DNA of 42,958 bases from an uncultured Succinivibrionaceae bacterium (lineage in GTDB: Bacteria; Pseudomonadota; Gammaproteobacteria; Enterobacterales; Succinivibrionaceae): NCBI GenBank assembly GCA_949286015.1, contig CASEBB010000025.1, forward strand, positions 1-42,958, in the 5' to 3' direction. Positions 28,816 to 36,654 of the stretch are shown one piece after another. Positions within the stretch are counted from its first letter, which is position 1. Every line of letters begins with the position of its first letter. The notes beneath the pieces are model-generated. The model worked only from the letters and a program-made list of their open reading frames with translations, was not told the DNA's origin and did not search any database. Position numbers and translations under genes: made by a program.

Positions 28816-29592
28816 ATGGAACTTACTGCCGTCGTCGACCAAATTCTCGTTTTTGCTTTTACCTTTGCTGCCAACCTCTTTGCCTCCGTCTCCGGCGGCG
28901 GTGCAGGCTTTGTGCAATTTCCGATGCTGATTTTAATGGGATTGCCTTTTGCCACCGCCTTAGGCACGCACAAGGTTGCCGTGGTGTTCTTAGGTATTGG
29001 CGCGCTGGCCAAAAAGAAAAGCTCACACACGCAATACGGCCTCGATAAGCACGTCGCCATTGCCATGATGGTCTTAGGCTGTCCTGCGGTGGTTTCGGGC
29101 ACCCTTATCGTTATTAATGTGCCGTCGCAGGCTGCAGAGATCACGGTGGGTATGATCACCATTGCGATGGGCGTCTACACCCTTGTGAAAAAGGGCTTTG
29201 GTTCAACAGGTTTAGAGCACCGCTCCCCACTGCGCTTTGCCTTAGGCTGCCTCTGCATTATCGTCATTGGCATGTTCTCGGGCTCGCTGTCCTCAGGTGC
29301 GGGTCTCTTTGCGACTCTGGCGCTGACCTTAGTCTTTGGCTTAGAGCTGAAGCGCGCTATTTTGCACACCATGGTCTTTGTGGCTACGATCTGGAATGCG
29401 GTGGGCGCCATTACGGTAGGAGCAGTCACGTCTATCTACTGGCAGTGGGTGCCAGTCATGATCATTGCGGCCTTTATGGGCTCTTTTTTGGGCACGTCCC
29501 TGCTCTTTAAGCTGCCGGTGGAGAAGGTGCGTATTATCTTCTCCTGCGTGGCCATTTTAAGCGGCGTATTGCTCGTTTATACGGCTTTCTAG
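28816..29592 (+). CDS. TauE/SafE (TSUP) family membrane permease
   Basis: The 258-residue product is a multi-pass membrane protein with about eight helices in two homologous halves. It has the TSUP first-half motif SVSGGGAGFVQFPMLILMG followed by ATALGTHK, and the second-half counterpart GMFSGSLSSGAGLFATLAL. Members move sulfite, sulfoacetate, other organosulfur anions or are of unknown substrate; nothing here fixes the substrate. I choose the ATG at 28816 because similarity to the family begins there, although the frame is open further upstream to 28516 through repeat B and no clear ribosome site precedes 28816. It stands alone on its strand, between purD and the paralog array. Confidence 0.88.
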   Translation: MELTAVVDQILVFAFTFAANLFASVSGGGAGFVQFPMLILMGLPFATALGTHKVAVVFLGIGALAKKKSSHTQYGLDKHVAIAMMVLGCPAVVSGTLIVINVPSQAAEITVGMITIAMGVYTLVKKGFGSTGLEHRSPLRFALGCLCIIVIGMFSGSLSSGAGLFATLALTLVFGLELKRAILHTMVFVATIWNAVGAITVGAVTSIYWQWVPVMIIAAFMGSFLGTSLLFKLPVEKVRIIFSCVAILSGVLLVYTAF

Positions 29593-29650
29593 CCCTGAGC
29601 GGTAGCTCCTAGTGGCGTGAAGCAAAGAAGCGCGGCTGTCCTAAAAGTGA

Positions 29651-30208
29651 TTACATCTGAAAATCTTTCAGCCCTTGTGCGAGCTTACGCATGAGGCTAA
29701 GTACTTCATCGAACTTATCGAAGTATTTTTCCAGCTCCTGCACCGACAACTGCAGCAACTCTTGCACAACAGGATCGTGCGCAAAATACTTTGGCACCAA
29801 AGTACCGTTTTGCACACGGTGGGCAACAGTAGCTCTGAGCTCATGTGCCCAATGCTCTTTGCTCTCAAGCAGGGGCAAGCAAGTGATGAACTCTTGCAAA
29901 GCAGCCTGAGCTACGCTCTCCTCCATGGGCACACCATTATGAAGGTCGAACAGTACTTTGATTGCAGCCTGCGCCCGTTTTACCATATGCTCAAGCTCAT
30001 TAGCATGATCTATGAGCTGTTGCAGCTGCAACATAGAATGCAACAGCGCCGCATTGTGTGGATCTAAATGCTCCGCTTGCAACAACTGGGTAATGCCAGC
30101 ATCCACCAGCGGATCGCCAGTGTGTGCCTTTAAGGCAGTGTGGCGGCTCACCGGTGTTTTCGTCTGATTGCTCTGGGCTTTACGGTGTGGGCGCTTGTTA
30201 CTAGACAT
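29651..30208 (-). CDS. Tandem paralog family, copy 1 (unknown function)
   Basis: I do not recognise this 185-residue protein from any described family. It starts with a basic signature (SSNKRPHRKAQSNQ), then a mainly helical, Leu-rich body without signal peptide or membrane segment. A core QEFITCLPLLESKEHWAHEL, then HRVQNG-x-LVPK and a C-terminal helix rich in Leu, Glu and Lys is shared with copies 2 and 5. The start at ATG 30208 has GAGG six bases upstream; the same leader (ACGAGGTT) precedes copies 2-4. It is the last gene of the array. Basic N terminus and helical body could suit nucleic-acid or protein binding in the cytoplasm, but this is only a guess. Confidence 0.7.
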   Translation of the reverse strand: MSSNKRPHRKAQSNQTKTPVSRHTALKAHTGDPLVDAGITQLLQAEHLDPHNAALLHSMLQLQQLIDHANELEHMVKRAQAAIKVLFDLHNGVPMEESVAQAALQEFITCLPLLESKEHWAHELRATVAHRVQNGTLVPKYFAHDPVVQELLQLSVQELEKYFDKFDEVLSLMRKLAQGLKDFQM

Positions 30209-30242
30209 GCTCAACCTCGTGATGGCAATCGTTTAGCTCTTA

Positions 30243-30715
30243 GAAATGGACGGAGGATGGGATGAGTGATGGCAACGTCCCCTACCTCGAGATGCATGGT
30301 GCAGGTGAGCCGGACTTATCTTCAGCATGGGCTCCATGATTGCCATAAATTAGGTTCTAGTGTGCACTTCATGGGGTGCCATGTAAGAAGAATGGTAGGC
30401 ATGACAAGGAAATGCCTTCAGTGTACGTGCTGCCAAGCAGGTTCGCTTCGGAGTTTGTATGAGGTTACGTTGTGGTATCAACCAAACTCTGAGCAGAGCC
30501 CAAATGCGGAGCTGAACGGATCCTGGCAACACGCAGGCTGTAATACTGTCTGCTCTAAGGTGCCCTCAATGTACTTGGCAGCCGTGGCTATCAGCTTGAA
30601 GGCTATTATAAGCCACATCTTGCCAGGATCCGTTCAGCTCCCCAAATGCAGTACCCCATGAATTGCACACTAGAACCATAAATCACGTCATCTATTAAGT
30701 CAGTCGTTTCCAACT
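30243..30715. repeat. Dispersed repeat family D, copy split by an insertion
   Basis: The left part (30243-30352) and right part (30678-30715) together match the uninterrupted copy at 5066-5205. The interruption is the 325-base element at 30353-30677. Confidence 0.65.
30353..30677. mobile_element. MITE-like element with 25-base terminal inverted repeats
   Basis: The left end GGTTCTAGTGTGCAC... (30353-30377) and right end (30653-30677) are inverted repeats matching at 24 of 25 bases. They are flanked by ATAAATTA and ATAAATCA, an eight-base near-duplication. A second, internal inverted pair of 22 bases is perfect (30508-30529 and 30620-30641, begins GGAGCTGAACGG). No transposase is encoded. It sits inside repeat D, which gives independent evidence of insertion. 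It is probably mobilised by a transposase elsewhere. Confidence 0.75.
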
Positions 30716-31363
30716 AAGAATTGGGCAAGCTTACGCATTTTGTCAAGCACATTCTCGAACGCATCGAGGTTTGCTTCAAGCCCCCGCAAGAAAGCAGTAA
30801 GCTTCTCTTGCACATCAGGATCGTGCTCTAGGCTCTTTGGCACCAAAGTACCGTTTTGCGCACGGTGGACAAAGCTATCCCTGATCTCATGTGCCCACTG
30901 CTCCTTACTCTCAAGCAGGCGCAGACAGAGGTAGAACTCTTGCAAAGCGGCCGGAACAATGCTGTCCTTTATTAGGATCATTAGTATCGACAACATTGCG
31001 AGCGTCTAGCAGCAATTTGGCTGAGTTTTGAGCTCTAATCAGCATGTTACGGATCTCAGCAGTCTCTTTAATGAGCTGTTTTATTTGCAGCGTAAAGCTC
31101 AACAGCGCCGCTTTTTCCGGATCCAAAAGCCCAGCTTGGAACAACTTGGTAATATTTGCATCCAACAGCGGATCGCCAGTGTGAGCGTTTAAGGCGGTGT
31201 GGCGACTCACTGGTCTTTTCGTCTGCTTGCGCTTGGCTTTACGGTTTGGGCGCTTGTTACTAGTGGGAGATTCGCGCCGCAATTTTAGCTAAAAGGCCAC
31301 TCTCTCTTGTGATAAAAGTGCTTGTGTCTGGGGTTCTACTGTCCCCAGTAAACTACTAGACAT
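30700..31363 (-). pseudogene. Tandem paralog family, copy 2, disrupted
   Basis: The sequence is closest to copy 1: SNKRPNRKAKRKQTKRPVSRHTALNAH in pattern (begins SNKRPNRKAKRK), then AALQEFYLCLRLLESKEQWAHE and NGTLVPKSLEHDP. Two lesions are visible. After the third codon a 90-base insertion (31264-31353) introduces an in-frame TAG. Near 30965-30975 a one-base shift separates the first 100 residues from the second half; in copy 1 these are in one frame. The original ATG at 31363 with ACGAGG upstream is still present. A TTG at 31282 could restart translation of the front part only. Recent decay is likely because the rest is well conserved. Confidence 0.75.
31264..31353. mobile_element. 90-base insertion in copy 2, flanked by TACTAG
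   Basis: TACTAG occurs at 31258-31263 and 31354-31359; copy 1 has it once at the same place. The insert keeps the frame (96 bases with the duplication) but brings a stop. It contains a hairpin CTGGGG-N9-CCCCAG (31328-31348). Confidence 0.6.
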
Positions 31364-31394
31364 GCTAAACCTCGTTGATGGTGGTAGGAGCGCG

Positions 31395-31408
31395 GCATGC
31401 GCGCATGC
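31395..31408. promoter_or_regulatory. Palindrome upstream of paralog copy 2
   Basis: GCATGC-GC-GCATGC is a perfect palindrome, 31 bases upstream of the original ATG. Similar inverted repeats precede copies 3, 4 and 5. Confidence 0.5.
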
Positions 31409-31498
31409 AGCGCGGTAGGAACAGAAGAGGCGAGAGCGACAGATCTAAAGCCGACATGACGGCAACTGTTTGGCGCTTACCGTCATCTCAGCGCACTC

Positions 31499-32170
31499 TC
31501 AAATGAAACCGAAAGTAAGCTTGTTGAGCTGCAATGATAGCATCTGCGCTTCGTCGCCATTTTGCATCTGGAAAGCTGCTTCTTTGGTAGCCGCTTGCAG
31601 AGCAGCATCATGTTCCGCAGCAGAACCAAAAGGCCCCTGCTGTGCTAAGATCTGCTGCGCTTTTGCATGTAGATGTGCGAGATATTGCGCCAAAAGACGC
31701 ATGGCTCGATACACGTTCTCAAAAACCTCCCTTCTCAGCTGAGATTCTTGCGACAAGGCTACAAACTGCTCACGCATCTTTGGCACTTGTCTAACGACCT
31801 GCAACAGCCCCTTGTCTTGACGCACCTCATGCACCCAACGCGCAACATCTTCTTCGAGTGCCAACATCCACTGCTGCTTGCTCTCAATAAGCTCAAGGTA
31901 TTGGTTGAACTGTTGCTCAATGGCAGGCGCCTCTTTAGACACCATATCCTCTGGCTCTAAGATATCCACCATATTCTGGAGAGCATCCAGTGCCCCCAAG
32001 AGCAACACCCTGAGCTCATTGAAGCTATTGCCAAATTGTTGCAGCTTCAGCAATGCTTGCCCCACTTCAGCTTCGCTCTTGTGTTGGTTGAGGTTGCCCA
32101 GTGCGCTGCGCGCTCTTTGTGTCTGCTGCTTCTTCTTGCCCTTGCGGTTTGGTTTTTTGTTGCCTGGCAT
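31499..32170 (-). CDS. Tandem paralog family, copy 3 (divergent)
   Basis: This 223-residue protein starts with the array signature PGNKKPNRKGKKKQ. Its body keeps the pattern QQFNQYLELIESKQQW, corresponding to QEF..CL.LLESKE.W in copies 1, 2 and 5, but the rest is diverged and about 40 residues longer, with Gln/Ala-rich helices (HAKAQQILAQQ) at the C terminus. There is no signal peptide or membrane segment. I use ATG 32170, which has CGAGG eight bases upstream as in the other copies; the frame is open further up but without the leader. A TATAAT lies 13 bases before the ATG (32183-32188 on the minus strand), too close for a normal leader unless the message is nearly leaderless. Confidence 0.7.
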   Translation of the reverse strand: MPGNKKPNRKGKKKQQTQRARSALGNLNQHKSEAEVGQALLKLQQFGNSFNELRVLLLGALDALQNMVDILEPEDMVSKEAPAIEQQFNQYLELIESKQQWMLALEEDVARWVHEVRQDKGLLQVVRQVPKMREQFVALSQESQLRREVFENVYRAMRLLAQYLAHLHAKAQQILAQQGPFGSAAEHDAALQAATKEAAFQMQNGDEAQMLSLQLNKLTFGFI

Positions 32171-32190
32171 GAGAACCTCGAAATTATAGC

Positions 32191-32210
32191 GCTGCATGCG
32201 TGCATGCAGC
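32191..32210. promoter_or_regulatory. Inverted repeat upstream of paralog copy 3
   Basis: GCTGCATGC and GCATGCAGC are perfect nine-base arms separated by GT, 20 bases upstream of the ATG. It directly precedes the GCGCTATAAT motif when read on the minus strand. Confidence 0.6.
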
Positions 32211-32338
32211 TCAACAGGGAAAGGAGCAGGAGAGTGGTTAAGCACAAAACAAGCAAGGCAGCTGCAACGATCATGCGTCGCAACGCACCACCGTCACATC
32301 AAGCACGCTTCCAAAGTGGCTCTGGAATGAGATAACAG

Positions 32339-33094
32339 CTACTTGCTGCGCAACTCATCCATAATCTGCTGCATTAAGCGCAGACTCACGCCCATATCAG
32401 CAATCTCACTTGGTATCAGCCCCGCACGCTTTTCCGCTTGAGCCAGCCAATACTCATAAAACGCTCCAACTTCATTCACCCGCGCAGTCAGATCGCTATA
32501 AGCATCGTCCATGGCCGCAAATCTCTGCCACAGAGCTTGCATGAGCTCTTGCTCTTCTGGGCTATGATGCGACCAGTCAGGCACGGCATCGCAATCAACA
32601 TCTTCCTTGCCTTCTGCCACATAGCGCCAAAACAACGAATGCTTGTCCCAGAAGCTCTGCTCGTTGCTCTCAGCTAAGCCTTCGCAGTACACAAATTCCT
32701 GATCGATAGCAGCAGCGGCTTCTGTTCCATAGTTGTCGCAATCTTCCATCAGCTTATCCACGGCAGCACAAGCTTGGTTGGCGCGTGCAATATACTGCTG
32801 CTGATCATCCAGATAGACGCCAAACTCTTGCAACACCTCCATGGTTGGTCGTGCTACGAGAGCTTCCAGCTCCTCCCGATATCTGCGTCTGTTTGCGGCA
32901 AAGAAAGCCTCCCCCTCATCGCTGAAAACGGGAGTCTGGCTCTGCTGCATGCTCAGATTAATGCGCTGCAAATCGTTAGGCTGAGCGCTCTGCAGCAGCT
33001 TGCTGTGCTGCTTGCTCTGCAACTTATGCTGAGCGCTTGGCGTAGACTTCTTGTTCTTTTTGCCCTTACGATTAGGGCGCTTGTTGCTTGGCAT
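32339..33094 (-). CDS. Tandem paralog family, copy 4 (most divergent)
   Basis: The 251-residue protein is the longest member. It starts PSNKRPNRKGKKNKK, the family signature, then a Gln/Ser-rich stretch and an acidic helical body. The core is weakly kept (IDQEFVYCEGLAESNEQSFW against QEF-x-x-CL-x-LLESKE-x-W). The start at 33094 has CACGAGG upstream, as in copies 1-3. An upstream ATG in frame would read through a GCT repeat and give a poly-Cys stretch, so I reject it. Function is unknown; assignment to the family rests on the N-terminal signature, the core and the shared leader. Confidence 0.65.
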   Translation of the reverse strand: MPSNKRPNRKGKKNKKSTPSAQHKLQSKQHSKLLQSAQPNDLQRINLSMQQSQTPVFSDEGEAFFAANRRRYREELEALVARPTMEVLQEFGVYLDDQQQYIARANQACAAVDKLMEDCDNYGTEAAAAIDQEFVYCEGLAESNEQSFWDKHSLFWRYVAEGKEDVDCDAVPDWSHHSPEEQELMQALWQRFAAMDDAYSDLTARVNEVGAFYEYWLAQAEKRAGLIPSEIADMGVSLRLMQQIMDELRSK

Positions 33095-33114
33095 CTGAGA
33101 ACCTCGTGGTGATC

Positions 33115-33129
33115 GCGCTCCATGAGCGC
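33115..33129. promoter_or_regulatory. Inverted repeat upstream of paralog copy 4
   Basis: GCGCTC-CAT-GAGCGC lies 20 bases upstream of the ATG. The bases beyond it, GCAGCTAACAGGGAAAAG, are shared with copy 3. Confidence 0.5.
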
Positions 33130-33156
33130 ATGCAGCTAACAGGGAAAAGTAAATGT

Positions 33157-33180
33157 AGCAGCAGCAGCAGCAGCAGCAGC
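33157..33180. repeat. Trinucleotide microsatellite (AGC)8 upstream of paralog copy 4
   Basis: Eight perfect AGC units (GCT on the minus strand) end 63 bases before the ATG of copy 4. It is outside the chosen coding frame and in the likely promoter region. Confidence 0.85.
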
Positions 33181-33232
33181 AAGCAAACGCCACAACGTGA
33201 CCGCATCTAGCAGCACTGCGCGGGAAGAGCCG

Positions 33233-33739
33233 TCACTTCACACAAGAATCGGCAGTAATACGTGCCTTCTCACGCATGGCTGCAAGCAAAGTGGAAAAAG
33301 CATCCAAATCGGAATCAAGGGCCTCAAGAACCTCATTAATATGAGCTTGGTCCTCAGGGTCATGCGCCCACGATTTAGGCAGAAGCTTACCGGCTTCCAC
33401 ACGATGCGCAAAATTAGTCCTCAAGGAGTAGGCCCACCTCTCCTTGCTTTCCATGAGTCTCAAGCAGTCGTCAAACTCTTGCTTGATGGCAGCCACAGCG
33501 TGCGGATCACTACTTTCTAAATCTGCTGTAACGTCAGCCAAAGCATTCGAAGCGGCCAAGGAGCGGAGAAGTATATCCTTCAACTCATCCGTATCTGCGC
33601 AGAGCTGCTTCAATATAAGTAAGGTCTGCTGCGCCGAAATATCGTGCTGCAAACGGGCACCTTGCTGTGTGTGGCGACCTAAGGATCTGCTCGTCTGCTT
33701 TTTCTTACCCTTGCGGTTTGGTTTTTTGTTACCAGGCAT
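33233..33739 (-). CDS. Tandem paralog family, copy 5 (first of the array)
   Basis: This 168-residue protein starts PGNKKPNRKGKKKQ like copy 3, but its body is close to copies 1 and 2: KQEFDDCLRLMESKERWAYSL, then AHRVEAG-x-LLPKSWAHDPEDQ and a C-terminal helix ending in MREKAR. It therefore links the two subgroups and supports one family made by tandem duplication and possibly exchange of segments. It is soluble and helical, with a basic first 25 residues. ATG 33739 is chosen for the signature; a GAG lies upstream. Function is not known. Confidence 0.7.
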   Translation of the reverse strand: MPGNKKPNRKGKKKQTSRSLGRHTQQGARLQHDISAQQTLLILKQLCADTDELKDILLRSLAASNALADVTADLESSDPHAVAAIKQEFDDCLRLMESKERWAYSLRTNFAHRVEAGKLLPKSWAHDPEDQAHINEVLEALDSDLDAFSTLLAAMREKARITADSCVK

Positions 33740-33762
33740 GGAACTGATCTCGGCGTTATAGC

Positions 33763-33788
33763 GCTGCTTGCCACCTGCAGCAAGCAGC
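33763..33788. promoter_or_regulatory. Inverted repeat upstream of paralog copy 5
   Basis: GCTGCTTGC (33763-33771) and GCAAGCAGC (33780-33788) are perfect arms. Compared with copy 3 (GCTGCATGC/GCATGCAGC), the middle base changes in both arms, keeping the pairing. Confidence 0.6.
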
Positions 33789-33865
33789 AAGGAAAAGGAA
33801 AGGACGGGAACAGGGAAAAGAGGTGCGCACACCAACGAGACCGCTATCATACCAGCGCACTTAAG

Positions 33866-33997
33866 CCCACCATGGCTTGATGGTGCTCTTTATGTGCGTC
33901 AATGCCTTGCGGAGATTAGAGCCGCAAGTTAAGCTCTAGAGCTTACATGCTGGTTTGGCGTATCTTAATCACCCTGAGATGGTGTTATGTTGCTCTG
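33866..33997. repeat. Dispersed repeat family A, copy 2
   Basis: CCCACCATGGCTTGATGGTGC and the later GCTTACATGCTGG...TCTTAATCACC follow the same order as 42633-42760. It lies between the array and rsd. Confidence 0.7.
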
Positions 33998-34067
33998 ATT
34001 TGAGCTGCCCGCTCTCAGGTTCACGCAGCCACTATCCCTAAAGAGCCCTCAGTGGCCACAGCAAAGG

Positions 34068-34658
34068 CTACGCATGACGTGGCGTCGCCACAATGGAGTG
34101 CACTAAGCGTAAGCCCACAATGAGGCGATCCTCACTCCTAAAGCGCTGCTCTAAGCACTCACCTACTGTAGCCAAATCCTGACGTAAGGTCTTGAGCTTA
34201 GCCTCGTCCAGATTCTCCGCATAGCGGTCGTTAAAGCGCATCAGACACTCGGTAGTAGCCTCAATCTTTGGCATCACGCGGTGAGCAATAGAAGCCGAGC
34301 GGCCCGAGGCGTTCTCAATGAGCTCCACAATCTTTGGGTAGAGATCGAAGTGGCCATGCGAGACGTAATCAATAAGGTGATCACAGAAATCGGTGATTTG
34401 CGCTGCCGTAGTCTGTTGGATTGTCTGTGCATCATCCTCAGGTAAGGATGCAGCGGCAGCCGTGAGACTGATGCCCGAGTGCAGCTGAAGATCGTCACCG
34501 TTGCGGCCCTCAATGATGCTCTTGGGGTCGATGTGTAAGAGCTGCATGTATTTGAGCACGAGTTCTTGGCGGGAGCGAATCATGTCGTTAATCCACGCAT
34601 AGCGCTCGTCCACCTGCTGAATGGTGGTGTTAAAACTCTTGCTTACCTTTTGCACCAT
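34068..34658 (-). CDS. rsd: Rsd/AlgQ family anti-sigma-70 regulator
   Basis: Rsd binds the main sigma factor (RpoD) and reduces its use in stationary phase. The 196-residue product has the family pattern: ITDFCDHLIDYVSHGHFDLYP in the middle (compare FCQSLVDYLSAGHFSIYE in E. coli) and GECLEQRFRSEDRLIVGL near the end (compare GEALEARFVLEDKLI). It is longer than E. coli Rsd (158) owing to an insert of about 30 residues (near 55-85) and a short N-terminal extension. GGAGG lies close upstream of ATG 34658. In E. coli rsd belongs to the same neighbourhood as yjaG, hupA and purHD. The subfamily (Rsd or AlgQ) cannot be told from sequence alone. Confidence 0.88.
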   Translation of the reverse strand: MVQKVSKSFNTTIQQVDERYAWINDMIRSRQELVLKYMQLLHIDPKSIIEGRNGDDLQLHSGISLTAAAASLPEDDAQTIQQTTAAQITDFCDHLIDYVSHGHFDLYPKIVELIENASGRSASIAHRVMPKIEATTECLMRFNDRYAENLDEAKLKTLRQDLATVGECLEQRFRSEDRLIVGLRLVHSIVATPRHA

Positions 34659-35049
34659 GACTCCTCCCTGCCCAAAGCAGCTCTAGCTAGCTCCCTTGCA
34701 CCTACCCTTGCAAGCATGCTCAGTGACAGGAGAGCCCCAGCACAGTAAGTAACTACTGTGCCCATTGCCTAAAAAGCTTTGGCTTAGGCCTCATTACCGC
34801 CTAAAGATAGACCTCTAATACCGCTACCGCCCAGCGCCTACCTCAGTGCCAGCGACAGGTAATGCTCACGGCATTTCATGCCTGCGACATGTAATGCCCA
34901 AAGCATGTCTAGCGGCACCACGTAGCAAACGAGCAGGCACAGTTACAGCCCACCGCTTGGCTTACGCGACCGTTGCTACGCACAGAGTAACGACTACCAG
35001 TCGCTTGACTCTAAGCTGCGGCATTGCTCTGCTGCTATCGTAGCAGAGA
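34659..35049. other. Spacer between mepM and rsd
   Basis: No gene is seen. A perfect inverted repeat CACAGTA-AGTAAC-TACTGTG lies at 34741-34760, about 83 bases upstream of rsd, and could be an operator. The remainder contains short repeats of GACATGTAATGC/ACAGGTAATGC. Confidence 0.45.
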
Positions 35050-36654
35050 TTAGTCGATCTTGGCCACTAACGAGTCTTCGTACAGCTCTTTTTTGAAGAG
35101 TGCCACATTGCTCTCAAAACGCTGGCGGTTCTTCTTGGCCACCATCGTATCATCATTGGCAGGTAAGGTAACGCGCATGGCGTTGATTGGTCGGTTGTTG
35201 CGGCGCAGTTCGTAGTGTAAGTGTGGGCCGGTCGAGATACCGGTATTGCCCGAACGTGCAATGGTCTGGCCTAAGCGCACCGTCTGGCCTTGCTTCACTA
35301 AGATCTTAGACAGGTGCATGTACACCGTAGAGTAGCTACCACGGTGGCGTAACACAATGTAATACCCCGCCGAGCGCGAGTACTTAGCAATCTCGACCAC
35401 ACCATCAGCAGGGGAGATCACCGGTGTGCCCACCCGCACCGCAAAGTCAGTACCGTTATGCGGGCGTACCTGATGGGTCACAGGGTGACGACGATGTGGA
35501 TTGAAGTGTGAGGAGATAACGATCTTGCCATCTAATGGGAAGCGGCGGAACATGCTGGCGTTAGCCGTATAGCCCTTTTCATCGTAGAACTTGTTGTCCG
35601 CCTCATTACGGAAGGCCGTTAAGGTACCCACCTTACGCAGCTTCAGCTCAATGGCGTTAATCATGCCCTCGCCCTTTTCCTCAGAGAAAAGCACGCGCAG
35701 CGAGTCACCAGGTTGAATGTGACGGGTAAATTGCACACGGCCCTTAAACAGATCCGTAATCTCACGAATCTCCGAGTAAGTTAAGCCCGCATCATGTGCG
35801 GCTGTGGAGAAGCTCTCACCGGCCTTAATCTCTGCCACCACTAAGCGGCCACGCTTTTTGTAAGCAGGTAAGGCCGCACCCTCTAACAGTGGACGTAAGG
35901 AGCCATCGCTAGCGGTGACCATAATGTGCGCGCCATTTGGCTCGCGGGTAACCGTAAAGTCCTCATCGACACTGCTGCGGCTAAAGCGCCACTGCTCATC
36001 ACCATTGATCTGCTTAATAAAGCCCAGCAGGTGGTTGCTTTTATCAAAGGAGAAATAGAGCTTTTGCCCTGGACGAATGTTGGTTAAGGCCTGCGCTGCA
36101 TCCTCATTAGGGTTAGAGGAGAGCTGCTTTAAGACGGCAAATGGTACATTTAAGTCAGAGAAGATCGAGCTTAAGGTATCACCGCGCTGGACTTCCTCAG
36201 TGACCCATTGCGTCACCACCGTTGGGGTGTGGGCGTCGCTCGCGGCCAGCTCATTGAGGCGCTTTTCTAAAGCGGACTCATCAGTAAACTCGAGGATGTC
36301 ACCGATGTCCTCATCGTAGTTCTCTAAGGAGCCATCGGTTAAGGAGGTATAAACCCGCTGATTGTTGTCATTGGCAAAGTTGACATCATCAGAGGTGGCT
36401 GGGATGTTTTTGCGGTCGGTCAGCAGGATGTCGGTAAGCGACGTGGTTGGGTCTAAGAACTCATCATAGCCCGCGTCGTCAGGCATGGTCGCACCGTAAA
36501 AGGTGGTTGTGGTCGTGGTGGTGTCACGAGGCAAAAAGAAGTAGAGACAGCACGAGAGCAGTGCGGTGGTCGCAATGGCAATGGTATGCCGACGCGAGAG
36601 GGGATATTTGCTCTGTGCAACATCGTCTTGGTAGATGTAGTCTTCAGTTTGCAT
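35050..36654 (-). CDS. mepM: MepM-like murein endopeptidase (OapA/LysM-like and M23)
   Basis: This 534-residue protein resembles MepM (YebA), a cell-wall DD-endopeptidase that cuts cross-links to let peptidoglycan grow. It has a cytoplasmic N terminus, one membrane helix at about residues 27-45 (AIATTALLSCCLYFFLP), an OapA/LysM-like region (VTEEVQRGDTLSSIFSDLNV near 155), and a C-terminal peptidase M23 domain with HNGTDFAV (zinc ligands H and D) and GPHLHYELR. The stretch ISSHFNPHRRHPVTHQVRPH is very like E. coli. The E. coli protein is 440 residues; the extra length is an acidic spacer after the membrane helix. I start at ATG 36654 because the usual layout begins there; an in-frame ATG at 36741 adds an unlikely Cys/Arg-rich segment. 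Confidence 0.93.
   Translation of the reverse strand: MQTEDYIYQDDVAQSKYPLSRRHTIAIATTALLSCCLYFFLPRDTTTTTTTFYGATMPDDAGYDEFLDPTTSLTDILLTDRKNIPATSDDVNFANDNNQRVYTSLTDGSLENYDEDIGDILEFTDESALEKRLNELAASDAHTPTVVTQWVTEEVQRGDTLSSIFSDLNVPFAVLKQLSSNPNEDAAQALTNIRPGQKLYFSFDKSNHLLGFIKQINGDEQWRFSRSSVDEDFTVTREPNGAHIMVTASDGSLRPLLEGAALPAYKKRGRLVVAEIKAGESFSTAAHDAGLTYSEIREITDLFKGRVQFTRHIQPGDSLRVLFSEEKGEGMINAIELKLRKVGTLTAFRNEADNKFYDEKGYTANASMFRRFPLDGKIVISSHFNPHRRHPVTHQVRPHNGTDFAVRVGTPVISPADGVVEIAKYSRSAGYYIVLRHRGSYSTVYMHLSKILVKQGQTVRLGQTIARSGNTGISTGPHLHYELRRNNRPINAMRVTLPANDDTMVAKKNRQRFESNVALFKKELYEDSLVAKID

Noticed and set aside
33094..33193. Upstream extension of paralog copy 4 through the GCT run
   Set aside because: It would give eight Cys in a row and lacks the leader that precedes the other copies; the start at 33094 fits the family.
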